64,000 nucleotides of DNA from CAVQYV01 sp963718295 [NCBI: uncultured Methylomirabilota bacterium] (GCA_963718295.1 CAVQYV010000003.1:434001-498000); one strand, 5' to 3'; shown: positions 49,015-57,790, numbered from the stretch's first letter. Notes: generated by a model not told the origin, from the letters alone. Translations and numbers: made by a program.

Positions 49015-49839
49015 TTGGAAGGGGAAATGGTCCGTCAAGCCGCCTTGAAGATTGCTCGCGGCCAGGGCATGGTTGCCTTTACCGGCGCGGGGATCTCGGA
49101 AGAGAGCGGGATACCCACCTTTCGCGGGAAGGGAGGGCTCTGGGACCACTATCCTCCCGAGCGCTTTGCCAATATGGGTGGCTTGATCGCCGAATTTCTC
49201 CTGCGCCCAAAGAAGGTTGCGGGATTTCTGCGGGAGATCCTGGAATCCTGCCTGGATGCAAAGCCGAATCCCGCCCATCTGGCCCTGGCGCAATGGGAAG
49301 CAGAAGGGAGGCTGCGGGCCGTCATCACCCAGAATATCGATACCCTTCATGAGCGGGCCGGCACCCAGAAAGTGATCAAGCTGCATGGTAGCATCGACCG
49401 GCTCCGCTGCACGGATTGTGGGTTCAAGCAGAATTTCGATGAAGCCCGGCTTCGGCGATGGGTCGAGGCACTATCAGCGGAGGGGATCGGTCGGAGGCAA
49501 CTCTGGCATGCTCTCAAGCAGATACTGTCTCCCTGCCCATACTGCGGCGGGAAACGCCGGCCGGACGTGGTCCTTTTCGGCGACCTCCTCCCTCAGGATG
49601 CCTGGGCAGAGGCCCAGCAGGCGGCCTCCCTTTGCCGGGTCTTCCTGGTGATCGGCACCTCCGGGCTGGTCCTTCCGGCTGCCGAGATCCCGCTGATGGC
49701 CAAGAGATCGGGTGCGACCCTGATCGAGATCAACCCCGAGCCCACCTCCCTGACCGCCCATGCCGATCTCTTTCTCGAAGGAAAAGCAGGCCAGGTCATG
49801 CAGGAACTGGCCAGCCAGGTAACGTCGATCAAGCAATAG
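49015..49839 (+). CDS. Sir2-family NAD-dependent protein deacylase, copy 1
   Basis: About 275 residues with the full Sir2 set: MVAFTGAGISEESGIPTFRG near the N-terminus for NAD, ITQNIDTLHERAGTQKVIKL with the catalytic histidine in KLHGS, zinc cysteines in RCTDCGFK and CPYCGGKRRPDVVLFGD, and LVIGTSGLVLPAAEIPLMAK. It removes acyl groups from lysines using NAD. I choose the TTG at 49015 because AAGGGAGG lies six bases before it; the ATG at 49027 has its purines too close. Copy 2 is at 52355. A sirtuin next to a peroxiredoxin may reflect stress control, but that is inference. Confidence 0.9.
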   Translation: MEGEMVRQAALKIARGQGMVAFTGAGISEESGIPTFRGKGGLWDHYPPERFANMGGLIAEFLLRPKKVAGFLREILESCLDAKPNPAHLALAQWEAEGRLRAVITQNIDTLHERAGTQKVIKLHGSIDRLRCTDCGFKQNFDEARLRRWVEALSAEGIGRRQLWHALKQILSPCPYCGGKRRPDVVLFGDLLPQDAWAEAQQAASLCRVFLVIGTSGLVLPAAEIPLMAKRSGATLIEINPEPTSLTAHADLFLEGKAGQVMQELASQVTSIKQ

Positions 49840-49904
49840 GCGGGGGCACCCAGTTAAGAGAGAAAGCAGTGTGTTTGGAGCAGATGTTGGCATGAAAAAA
49901 AGAT

Positions 49905-50000
49905 GGAGGGTCACCACGGAGACACAGGGAGCACAGAGAGATTTGCATAAAAAAGATACCCCTCCGTGAACTCTGTGACTCTGTGGTCAGAGTAGGTTTT
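49905..50000. repeat. Dispersed CACAGAG-type inverted repeat
   Basis: ACCACGGAGACACAGGGAGC and, after 40 bases, CTCCGTGAACTCTGTGACTC form long loose inverted arms. Similar sequences recur at 53250-53330 and partly at 45450. This is the widespread 'cacagag' interspersed repeat seen in many bacterial genomes. Confidence 0.6.
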
Positions 50001-50109
50001 ATCAGTGCCCCCTGACTTGAGTAGCTCTAAGTCGCCGATTATGCCCGTCGAGGGAGGGGGCGCCGTCCCACTGGAAGCCCAGATGAAACCAGAGGAACTG
50101 AGGAGGCGC

Positions 50110-50590
50110 GTGAGGGAGGAGGCAGACTGAGAAACCGATTCCCATCACTCCCCAATACCAGGAGGAGCAGGATATCGACAGCCAGGAGAGAAAGCAGCAT
50201 ACCCTGGGGGAAGGGACCCGTGTCCTCATCCTTTCCCGCCTGGCCCACAAATTCATCCCTCTATAGTCCGTTAGAATCCATCCAGGTCGTCGAATTCGCG
50301 CCCCAGGCCTTCGGCCCCGCGGATGCCTTTCCCCATTCTTTTCCCCTATGAGGATTGATTTGGAGCCCGGGCAGCCTTCCATAGCTCTACTTCCATCAGC
50401 CGAATGCCTCGGGATCTCGCCAAGCCCAATTTCAAGGAGCTCCGGCCCGCAATCCCATGCCTGCCTGCGCCCAACCGGGAAATCCAGTGTCACCAAACCG
50501 GTGCCTCCATCGTTGGTCATCCCTGCGGTTTTCATCCCATAGCACGATGGGCGGCTCGATCTTCGCATGCGGATCGGTCTTTTCGTCAGA
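50110..50590. other. Unique spacer between the two duplication copies
   Basis: About 480 bases present only once. Protein-like fragments appear on the minus strand (for example MLLSLLAVDILLLLVLGSDG near 50190, a possible membrane segment), but no gene is complete. It may be the remains of genes cut by the duplication. Confidence 0.45.
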
Positions 50591-50837
50591 CCCCTGGCAC
50601 CGGGCAGGCGTTGGAGAGGGTGAGGACCCAGACGACCTGCCCTTTCTCCGCCGATCGGCGGAAGGCCTCCTGCAAGGCGGAGAATACCTGGTCTTCTTCT
50701 CCTAAAACCAGGCTGCTCATGATTCCCGTCTGCACCGTCAGGCCGTGATCCTTCAACACCGACACGGCCTCCTCGATGGCCGGGCTGAGTCGCTCCTGTC
50801 GCAGGGGATAGAGGCTGAATTGCGCGCTGATTGCCAT
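50586..50837 (-). CDS. Thiamine-binding (MTH1187/YkoF-like) protein, copy 2
   Basis: Almost identical to the gene at 47249-47497, with AVSVLKDHG for AVSALKDHG and a final GV in place of GA. The last residue and the stop codon come from the flanking spacer, because the duplication junction lies in the last codon. The start follows AAAGGAGG. Confidence 0.77.
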   Translation of the reverse strand: MAISAQFSLYPLRQERLSPAIEEAVSVLKDHGLTVQTGIMSSLVLGEEDQVFSALQEAFRRSAEKGQVVWVLTLSNACPVPGV

Positions 50838-50870
50838 TTCTTCCTCCTTTCTGCGCTCGCGCAAACAAGA

Positions 50871-50904
50871 AAGCCCGAGGACAGAGTTGCCCTCGGGCTT
50901 TTTT
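50871..50904. terminator. Bidirectional terminator, copy 2
   Basis: Same ten-base-pair stem AAGCCCGAGG/CCTCGGGCTT with T6 on the plus strand as at 47534. On the minus strand it follows the second peroxiredoxin gene. Confidence 0.78.
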
Positions 50905-50923
50905 CATCCATCCATCTCCCTCC

Positions 50924-51701
50924 TCAATGAGGAGCGATCTGGGAGAGAGGGAGCCTTTTGGTGCAGAAGAACCAGTCGTAGCATTTCACATCTTTACCCG
51001 GGGCCTTCATGCGGTCCATGGCCGCACCGCAGGATCCGGGAGGCGGCACGATCACATCATCGCCCGGGCTGCCAGTCGGCCGGGGTTGCGACCTTGTGTA
51101 CATCCGATGTCTGCATGGCGACCAGGAGGCGCTTGATCTCCTTGAAGTTCCGGCCATTGGAGAGGGGGTAATAGAGCAGAGCCCGAATCTTGCTGTTCGG
51201 ATCGATGAAGAAGACCGCTCGGACCGCCTTGGTGTCACTGGCCGAGGGCTGGAGCATCCCGTATTTCTTGGCCACGTCCATCTTCAGGTCTGCAATGACG
51301 GGGAATAGCACCTGGACATTCTTCATGCCCTTGTACTCGACCCTCTCCTGGATGGTCCGCAGCCAGGCGATGTGGCTGAAGACGCTATCGATGGAGAGAC
51401 CGATCAGCTTGCAGTTCAAAGCCTCGAATTCCTTCTCCATGGTGGCAAAGGTCATGAACTCCGTGGTGCATACCGGGGTGAAGTCCGCAGGATGACTGAA
51501 CATGATCACCCATTTACCCTTGTAATCCGCGGGGAAGTTTATCATCCCCTGGGTGGTCTCCGCGGTAAAGGCGGGCGCCTCCTCGCCGATGAGGGGGATG
51601 CGGGGTGCACTTGCTTCATCATTAGCGAATACCGAGGAAGAAAGAACAAAGGTGAGGCTCAAGGCCGCCAATAACATGGCAATAGATTGACTTCTCTTCA
51701 T
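50924..51701 (-). CDS. Exported peroxiredoxin, copy 2, same +1 frameshift
   Basis: Near-identical to copy 1: signal peptide, PVCTTEFM active site, and an in-frame TGA at 51057 after TPADWQPGR. The C-terminus DDVIVPPPGSCGAAMDRMKA and KDVKCYDWFFCTKRLPLSQI again lies in the +1 frame to 50924, with the shift at CAG-CCC-G (CCC at 51066-51068). In the shifted part the two copies differ at four bases: two silent in the +1 frame, plus Glu/Asp and Lys/Arg changes. That is what selection on the +1 frame would leave, though the numbers are small. Start at 51701 after AAGGAG. Confidence 0.85.
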
Positions 51702-52354
51702 ATTCCAATCTCCTTTTCCCAAGATCTGTCCTACCTGCAATCCGACGCCGAATCATGCCCCTCCAAGTATCGCGATAAACACCTCCCTTCTCAAATTCGC
51801 CCAACTTGTACAGCGGATTTCGCCGCCATCGATTACAACGATGCCTGAATTCGCAATTGGATTCACGATTGTTTGGGAAATGACGAGATCCCTTTTGCAA
51901 CATTCCTGTCCTTCCCTCACCCCTCGCCCGCCTCAAGATGGTTGGAGGATTCACGATGGTCATATTCCAAAGATCATCCTCACTCAAGCATCTCTGCGGT
52001 CGCCATTTTGGTGAAAGCGAGTATCAGGATGGAACGGAAGGTTCCAAGGAATCGAACACGAGACTACCTTGACTGGCGAGAGAATACTTACGGGCACGGC
52101 TTGCGATTGGCAGTGAGCTGTTTGGTTCCCTGAGTACTTGTGATGCGTGCCTTGCGGGCGAGTGCTTCGTCTTGGAAGGTTAGATTCATCGAAGGAACCT
52201 GAAAAGGGGAAAGGTGATCAGTCTTCTCCCCTTTTCTCATTATTGATCCGGTCCCCGAACCTTTTGCCGAATCCAGGGATAGAAAAATCGAGGGAAATCG
52301 AATATAAGGAATTGGGCCCGTGTGGGCCCAGCAAAGAGCAAAGGGAAGAAAAGC
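51702..52354. other. Intergenic region of duplication copy 2
   Basis: Counterpart of 48362-49014, with the same hairpins and no supported gene. Confidence 0.55.
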
Positions 52355-53350
52355 TTGGAAGGGGAAATGGTCCGTCAAGCCGCCTTGAAGATCGCTCGCG
52401 GTCGGGAAATGGTTGCCTTTACCGGCGCGGGGATCTCGGAAGAGAGCGGGATACCCACCTTTCGCGGGGAGGGAGGGCTCTGGGACCGCTATCCTCCTGA
52501 GCGCTTTGCCAATATGGGTGGCTTGATCGCCGAATTTCTCCTGCGCCCGGAGAAGGTTGCGGGATTTCTGCGGGAGATCCTGGAATCCTGCCTGGATGCA
52601 AAACCGAATCCCGCTCATCGGGCCCTGGCGCAGTGGGAAAGCCACGGTATCCTGCGGGCGACCATCACCCAGAATATCGATACCCTTCACGAGCGGGCCG
52701 GCACCCAGAAGGTAATCAAACTGCATGGCAGCATCGACCGGCTCCGCTGCACGGATTGTGGGTTCAAGCAGAATTTCGATGAAGCCCGGCTTCGGCGATG
52801 GGTCGGGACACTATCAGCGGAGGGGATCGGTCGGAGGCAACTGTTGCGTGCTCTCAAGCAGATACTGTCTCCCTGCCCTTACTGCGGGGGGAAACGCCGG
52901 CCGGACGTGGTCCTCTTCGGAGACCTCCTGCCCCAGGATGCCTGGACAGAGGCCCAGCAGGCGGCCTCCCTTTGCCGGGTCTTCCTGGTGATCGGCACCT
53001 CCGGGCTGGTCCTTCCGGCTGCCGAGATCCCGCTGATGGCCAAGAGATCGGGTGCGACCCTGATCGAGATCAACCCCGAGCCCACCTCGCTGACTCCCCA
53101 TGCCGATCTCTTTTCTGGGAGGCAAGGCGGGAGAGGTCATGCAGGAGCTGGCCATCCAGGTAACGTCGATCAAGCACTAGGCGGGGGCCCAAGTTATGAG
53201 AGGAAGCAGTGTGTTTGGAACAGATGTTGGCATAAAAAAAGATGGAGGGTCACCAGACACAGGGGGCACAGAGAGATTTGCATAAAAAAGATACCCCTCC
53301 GTAAACTCTGTGGTGGTGAGAGCAGGATTTATAACTGGCCCCTGACTTGA
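52355..53350 (+). CDS. Sir2-family deacylase, copy 2, C-terminus frameshifted
   Basis: Same sirtuin as at 49015, with all NAD, catalytic histidine and zinc-cysteine motifs intact. After SLTPHADLF one extra T in TTTT (53111-53114) shifts the frame. The normal end (LGGKAGEVMQELAIQVTSIK H) is still readable in the next frame to a stop at 53178-53180, but the actual frame runs on to 53350 through unrelated sequence, giving 56 foreign residues. The catalytic core should still fold. The ribosome binding site is weaker (AAGGGAAG) than in copy 1. Confidence 0.8.
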   Translation: MEGEMVRQAALKIARGREMVAFTGAGISEESGIPTFRGEGGLWDRYPPERFANMGGLIAEFLLRPEKVAGFLREILESCLDAKPNPAHRALAQWESHGILRATITQNIDTLHERAGTQKVIKLHGSIDRLRCTDCGFKQNFDEARLRRWVGTLSAEGIGRRQLLRALKQILSPCPYCGGKRRPDVVLFGDLLPQDAWTEAQQAASLCRVFLVIGTSGLVLPAAEIPLMAKRSGATLIEINPEPTSLTPHADLFSGRQGGRGHAGAGHPGNVDQALGGGPSYERKQCVWNRCWHKKRWRVTRHRGHREICIKKIPLRKLCGGESRIYNWPLT

Positions 53351-53440
53351 GTAGCTCTAAGTCGCCGATTATGCCCGTCGAGGGAGGGGGCGCGTCCCAC
53401 TGGAAGCCCAGATGAAACCAGAGGAACTGAGGAGGCGCAT

Positions 53441-53605
53441 GCTTTTGCCAACACCTCCCTTGCCTGAGAGGACAAGGATCTTGTGCCGTATATTTTTCAT
53501 GCGCCACAAAAGGAGCTTTTCCCCCGAGGACTCCTCTGCGCTGGTCTCCTCATCCCTGCGTGCGGTGGGAACTCTAATGCCGCCGGTCCTCGAATGCGGT
53601 TCCAC
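53441..53605 (-). pseudogene. N-terminal fragment of an Mrp/NBP35-type ATPase
   Basis: Reads LLLWRMKNIRHKILVLSGKG then GVGKS, the start of an Mrp-type P-loop ATPase, which is a typical partner of the MinD/NifX-like genes next to it. Right after GKS the sequence switches to the end of the duplication unit and the match is lost. The remaining 230 or so residues are not found in the window. The fragment follows the MinD gene by 36 bases on the same strand, as an operon member would. Confidence 0.78.
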
Positions 53606-53641
53606 CCTCGTCCATCCTTTCCTGTCTCAAATTCTCCGATA

Positions 53642-54529
53642 CTACCGCGATAGGACATCAGCCAACCTTTCCCAAAGCGACTTCACTGCCTGGGCGGTCT
53701 TGCCTCCTGCATACTCCACCAGGCTCAGGTGCTTCATCTGGGCCTCTGTGAATCGAGTGTCATAGGGGATCTCCCCCAGGACCGAAATCTCCTTCATGCA
53801 ACACCACCGGCGGATCTCTTCGGCCATCTCCTGATTGAGATCATACCGATTGATACACAGGACCACCGGGACACGGAAGTGTCGGGCCAGCTCCACAACC
53901 CGCTCCATGTCGTGCTGGGCGGAGAGGGAAGGTTCGGTCACGATCAGAACCAGATCGGTTCCGCCAATGCTGGCGATCACCGGACAACCGATACCCGGTG
54001 ATCCATCGATGATCACCCAATCCAATCCCCTCTCCATGGCGATTTTCCGAGCCCCCTGTCTGACCAAAGAGACCAGCTTGCCGGAATTTCCCTCACCCAC
54101 CCCAAGGCGCGCATGGACCATGGGGCCATAGTGAGTCTCCGAGACGTACCACTCCCCGGCCTTGTGCTCCACGAAATCGATCGCCTGTGGAGGACAGAAA
54201 TGGGCGCATACGCCGCAGCCCTCGCACGACAATGGATCTATGCGGAAGATCGCTGCCCCCGCCCCGGCACCGTCCATTTTCACCGCTTCAAATCGGCACC
54301 AGGCGATACAAGCACCACATTGGATACAATCATCCTGTCGAATGGTGGCTCGTTTACCTGCATAGAAGTCTTGCCGCTCTTGGATCTTGGGCAACAACAA
54401 GAGATGCAGATCTGCTGCATCGACATCGCAATCTGCCAATACCTTCTTTTCCGCCAGGGCGGCGAAGCAACCTACTAAACTGGTTTTTCCCGTTCCGCCT
54501 TTCCCGCTGACAATCACCAGTTCTTTCAT
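53642..54529 (-). CDS. MinD-family ATPase with two ferredoxin clusters (first of pair)
   Basis: A 295-residue protein with a deviant Walker A, VSGKGGTGKTSLVGCFAALA, near residue 8. Inserted after residue 60 are two [4Fe-4S] motifs, CIQCGACIAWCRFEA and CEGCGVCAHFCPPQA. DWVIIDGSPGIGCPVIASIG is the switch II region. Such ferredoxin-MinD proteins always come in pairs next to NifX-like proteins and Mrp, and probably handle FeS or metal cofactor assembly; function is unproven. Its start overlaps the second gene by four bases (ATGA). Confidence 0.92.
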   Translation of the reverse strand: MKELVIVSGKGGTGKTSLVGCFAALAEKKVLADCDVDAADLHLLLLPKIQERQDFYAGKRATIRQDDCIQCGACIAWCRFEAVKMDGAGAGAAIFRIDPLSCEGCGVCAHFCPPQAIDFVEHKAGEWYVSETHYGPMVHARLGVGEGNSGKLVSLVRQGARKIAMERGLDWVIIDGSPGIGCPVIASIGGTDLVLIVTEPSLSAQHDMERVVELARHFRVPVVLCINRYDLNQEMAEEIRRWCCMKEISVLGEIPYDTRFTEAQMKHLSLVEYAGGKTAQAVKSLWERLADVLSR

Positions 54530-55374
54530 GGCTGCACACGCTCGCAGATGGCCTCAAAAAGGCGGCGGAATACTTGCTCATAATCCGGCACTGCCTTGAC
54601 GGCCATCTCTCCTCGGGAATAGGCCAGGGCAATCCTTTGATCCTCTCGGATCTCACACAGGATATCGATCTTCTCCTCCCGGCAGTAACCTCTAAGCGCA
54701 TCATTCCCTAAGTCGCAACGATTCAAGAGAACCGCATACGGGATTCCCAAGGCTCGCACTACTTCTACGGCGATTTTCAAGTCGTTGAGTCCGAAGGGGG
54801 TCGGCTCTGTGACCAATAGCACGAAATCCGTCCCTTTGATCGCCTCGATGACAGAGCAGGAAGTTCCGGGTGGCGCGTCAATAATGGTCACTCCCTTTGC
54901 CAGAGCGCGGCGTTTCACCTCCCGGATGAGTGGAGGGGCCATTGCTTCGCCGATCCTCAGCAGGCCACGCACAAATTCCACGCCATCCCGGCTGCCCTCC
55001 TCCACCTGTCCCACCTCCCGCGGAACTTCCGAAATCGCTTTCTCAGGGCAGATCAAGAGGCAACCGCCACACCCGTGACACAGCTCAGGAAAGGTCAATA
55101 CCTTCTTTTGGATGCAGACGATGGCGCTGAATTGGCAAATCAGGCCACATTGTCCACAGCCGGTGCACCTTGCCGTCTCGATATGCGGGATTGGGACTGA
55201 GACTTTTTGGGTGCGTTGAATCTGCGGCCTCAAAAAGATGTGTCCGTTGGGCTCCTCCACATCGCAGTCCAGGTAGCGGACCCTCTTCTGCTCCTTGCTT
55301 AGGATCAGCGCCAAGTTCGTCGCTATTGTGGTCTTGCCCGTTCCTCCCTTGCCACTCGCCACCGCAATTCGCAT
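54526..55374 (-). CDS. MinD-family ATPase with two ferredoxin clusters (second of pair)
   Basis: The sister of the preceding gene: MRIAVASGKGGTGKTTIATN at the start, CTGCGQCGLICQFSAIVC and CHGCGGCLLICPEKAISE as cluster motifs, VTIIDAPPGTSCSVIEAIKG and VLLVTEPTPFGLNDLKIAVE. The ATG at 55374 has AAAAGGA upstream; the longer TTG start at 55398 is less likely. The four-base overlap with its neighbour suggests the two proteins form a complex. Confidence 0.92.
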   Translation of the reverse strand: MRIAVASGKGGTGKTTIATNLALILSKEQKRVRYLDCDVEEPNGHIFLRPQIQRTQKVSVPIPHIETARCTGCGQCGLICQFSAIVCIQKKVLTFPELCHGCGGCLLICPEKAISEVPREVGQVEEGSRDGVEFVRGLLRIGEAMAPPLIREVKRRALAKGVTIIDAPPGTSCSVIEAIKGTDFVLLVTEPTPFGLNDLKIAVEVVRALGIPYAVLLNRCDLGNDALRGYCREEKIDILCEIREDQRIALAYSRGEMAVKAVPDYEQVFRRLFEAICERVQP

Positions 55375-55416
55375 CTTCAGTCGAATCCTTTTCAGCAAGA
55401 AATTGGACCTCGAATC

Positions 55417-55719
55417 TCATCCTCCATCTGGTCGCGGGTTGGAAAAGACCTGACGGATCCAACTCCAGTGCAGACACAGATGGATGGCCGCCAAACCGAT
55501 CAGCGCCAGTGCCAGGTAGAAATGAACCCCTCCCCATTCATGACGAGTGAGGCCCCAGAATGCGAACAGACTGTCCCCGCCTGATCCATAGATCCTCCGG
55601 CGCCCCCCTCCAGTTCCGGGCGGAAGCCTGAATTTCAATATCAGCCCCGTGAGGATGACCAAAACGAGATCGAAAAAGATCAATAGATTCACGACGATGT
55701 TTTTTAGCCTACGGTCCAT
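55417..55719 (-). CDS. DUF4405-type small membrane protein
   Basis: A 100-residue protein with two hydrophobic helices, IVVNLLIFFDLVLVILTGLI and HFYLALALIGLAAIHLCLHW, and several histidines near the membrane faces (TRHEWGGVHFYLA, IHLCLHW). This is the DUF4405/cytochrome-b-like fold, where histidines may bind heme. It lies just upstream of the MinD pair on the same strand and is likely part of the same operon. Confidence 0.8.
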   Translation of the reverse strand: MDRRLKNIVVNLLIFFDLVLVILTGLILKFRLPPGTGGGRRRIYGSGGDSLFAFWGLTRHEWGGVHFYLALALIGLAAIHLCLHWSWIRQVFSNPRPDGG

Positions 55720-55826
55720 TTATTCTCTGACTCAAGACCCGCGTTTGGCTTCATTCATCGATGGCAACCCGGGGCTCATCAGGGAAATCGGTTTGCTCAA
55801 ATCCGCTCTATTCCCTTTCCTTATGG

Positions 55827-56399
55827 TCAATTCTCATACCCATTCACCACCACCTCCACCTTGCCGGTGGCCAAATCCAGCAATAGCCCATGGGCAATGA
55901 CATCAGGAGGGACCAGGGGATGATTCCTAAAATTTTCCACTCGCTTCTTCACCTCTTCTCGGGGATCCTCAAAGGTATCCAGCCAGTTCAGGATCTTCTG
56001 CTCCAGGGGCTCACCGATCAGGGCTTTGGCCTTCTTGAATCCCTCTTCGCCCAACCGCTCCTTCATGCCATCGATGGCCCGCTGCGGGTCTTTGTTGATC
56101 TTGGTCAGACCACAGTCGGTGTGGGTCATGAAGGCAAACTCCTTCATTCTTGCCACAAACAGAAGAACGAAAAGGGAGGCCATATCCGGGACCCCACCCC
56201 GGGTGAGAACGACCCGCTCGACCTCTTCCCCTTCGCGCTTGGGCCTGGCTCCCACCGCCTCCAGGTTGACCCGGGGATCCATGCAGGTAACCAACGCCCT
56301 TTGCCCAGGGAGGATGCCGGTGGGCTGGCGAAGGAAATCGGGCTTGCTGGCATAGACTTCGTTCTTTTCCAGAATCTCATCAAGCCATCTCTTGGACAT
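55827..56399 (-). CDS. Beta-class carbonic anhydrase
   Basis: The 190-residue protein has the zinc ligands in ALVTCMDPRVN near residue 39 and THTDCGLTKI near residue 93, with the Asp-Arg dyad of DPR. It converts CO2 and bicarbonate. It lacks a signal peptide. Members of this short beta-class group occur beside anaerobic carbon metabolism genes; no such link is visible here. The start ATG at 56399 has weak upstream purines. Confidence 0.88.
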   Translation of the reverse strand: MSKRWLDEILEKNEVYASKPDFLRQPTGILPGQRALVTCMDPRVNLEAVGARPKREGEEVERVVLTRGGVPDMASLFVLLFVARMKEFAFMTHTDCGLTKINKDPQRAIDGMKERLGEEGFKKAKALIGEPLEQKILNWLDTFEDPREEVKKRVENFRNHPLVPPDVIAHGLLLDLATGKVEVVVNGYEN

Positions 56400-56464
56400 C
56401 TACATTCTCCGTTTCATGAAGCGTTCAACACAATGGACCGAATTGAGTATTGTCGGATGCGGGA

Positions 56465-56502
56465 CAAAAACCCGGCCGGTGCTCCCAACACCGACCGGGT
56501 TC
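56465..56502 (-). terminator. Intrinsic terminator after the SMP-30 gene
   Basis: On the minus strand AACCCGGTCGGTG and CACCGGCCGGGTT form a nearly perfect 13-bp stem (one mismatch) followed by TTTTTG. It lies about 45 bases behind the stop of the minus-strand gene ending at 56546. Confidence 0.85.
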
Positions 56503-56545
56503 CCGCTAAGCGAGCCTGGAAAGACTTCGAAACAGCTCGCCTCGC

Positions 56546-57523
56546 TTACTTCAGATACCACTCCTTCATCCCCTTCACCTTCATGGGGACCTTCCAGATC
56601 ACATTGTCGCCCGCCTCGGTGATGTAAAGCACATTGGCGGTTGGACCTACGCCAAAGCAGCAGTTGGTGGTCTCGCTACCCGCTCCCACGGGCAGCTTGA
56701 TCTGGCCGATGGTGTTTCCCTCGGGCGCGATCACCACCACTTCACCGCCTCCGTAATGGGCGGCATAGAGATTGCCCTTCTCGTCCACGCACATCCCGTC
56801 CGGGCCCCATCCCCCATTGGGCAGGACATTGAAGATGTGGGAGAACCCGACATGGATGACCCCGGGAGATACGATCGGGCAGGCCCACACCTGGTTCCGC
56901 ATGCAGTCTGCAATGTAGAGGGTGTTGAAATCCGGGGACAGCGCGATGCCGTTGGGAAATGCCATGTTGTCGATCAGCCTACTGACTTGCTTCCCGCCGG
57001 GGCTGACATAGTAAACGCCACCGCGGGGATTGACCGGGCTGGTGCCCCAGGGATCGGTGAAGTAGCAGCCGCCCTGCCCGTCGAAGATCAGGTCATTGGG
57101 CCCGTGGAAGTTCTCATTCTGGAAGTAGCGACAATAGTCGTCTACCTTGCCCGTCTTCGGGTCATAGACAAAGACCCCGCGCTTCCGGTCCGTGCCATAG
57201 AGCTTGCCGTCCTTGCCCAACTCCAGACCCTGGGGCTGGCCGCCGGAGTGAAAGACATCCTTCCAGGTGCCGTCCGGGGCGATCTTGGAGATCCATCCCG
57301 AGGCGATGCTCACCACCCAGAGGTTGCCCTGCAAATCCATGATCGGGCCCTCGAGGAAGGCACCTCCTCTGACGAACTCCTGCGGCGCGCCGGCGACCAG
57401 GTCGTCGAGGCTCACAGGAGGGGCAACCTTCATGCCGGCCAGGGCAGTGCCCGAGAAAGTGAAGAACATAAGCGCTGTCATGACCACAGCCAGTGCCGCC
57501 ATGTTATGAACCGTGGGTTTCAT
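56546..57523 (-). CDS. Exported SMP-30/gluconolactonase-family protein
   Basis: From the ATG at 57523 (AGGAGAGG before it) the 325-residue protein starts with a signal peptide, AALAVVMTALMFFTFSGTAL. It is a six-bladed propeller with GPNDLIFDGQGGCYFTDPWG and PNGIALSPDFNTLYIADCMR, which hold the metal-binding asparagine and aspartate of SMP-30 lactonases. It may hydrolyse a sugar lactone in the periplasm. A clear terminator follows it. It divides the NifX-like genes from the carbonic anhydrase on the same strand. Confidence 0.86.
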   Translation of the reverse strand: MKPTVHNMAALAVVMTALMFFTFSGTALAGMKVAPPVSLDDLVAGAPQEFVRGGAFLEGPIMDLQGNLWVVSIASGWISKIAPDGTWKDVFHSGGQPQGLELGKDGKLYGTDRKRGVFVYDPKTGKVDDYCRYFQNENFHGPNDLIFDGQGGCYFTDPWGTSPVNPRGGVYYVSPGGKQVSRLIDNMAFPNGIALSPDFNTLYIADCMRNQVWACPIVSPGVIHVGFSHIFNVLPNGGWGPDGMCVDEKGNLYAAHYGGGEVVVIAPEGNTIGQIKLPVGAGSETTNCCFGVGPTANVLYITEAGDNVIWKVPMKVKGMKEWYLK

Positions 57524-57676
57524 TCTACCTCTCCTCCTTTTCATTCGGTCATCAGCAGCCCCCGAGACAAGTTAGGGGGATTTGCAGAGGTGTTTGCCTA
57601 TAGGACCACCTCCCTTCGCCATTCCCCTGCTTCGGTTGAAAGCAGGGGCAGAGCGTTTCAATGCGACAAGGAATTC

Positions 57677-57705
57677 CTGGAGTGGGGGCATTGCCCCCAC
57701 TCCAG
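57677..57705. repeat. GC-rich 13-bp hairpin
   Basis: CTGGAGTGGGGGC pairs with GCCCCCACTCCAG around ATT. No T tract. It resembles the hairpin at 38349 in its GGGGG/ATT/CCCCC centre. Confidence 0.6.
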
Positions 57706-57790
57706 TGGGCCCAGCCTCTGCACGGCTTTTCGTTTATGTCGGCAGCGAGTTTTAGGCATCCCAGTTTCCAAAGGGTACGGGCCCGGCCCT

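Larger units (their letters stand above)
47254..50109. repeat. Tandem duplication, copy 1
   Basis: This 2.86-kb unit is repeated, with a few percent divergence by eye, at 50591-53438. It carries a thiamine-binding-like gene, a peroxiredoxin and a Sir2 gene plus the same intergenic DNA. The shared sequence starts at CCCCTGGCACCGGGCAGG and ends at ACTGAGGAGGCGC. Outside these points the flanks are unrelated. No transposase lies inside. Confidence 0.9.
50591..53438. repeat. Tandem duplication, copy 2
   Basis: Second copy of the unit at 47254-50109, with the same gene order and orientation. Its right end joins a truncated Mrp-type ATPase gene. Scattered substitutions and small indels relative to copy 1 show it is a real diverged copy rather than an assembly echo. 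Confidence 0.9.
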
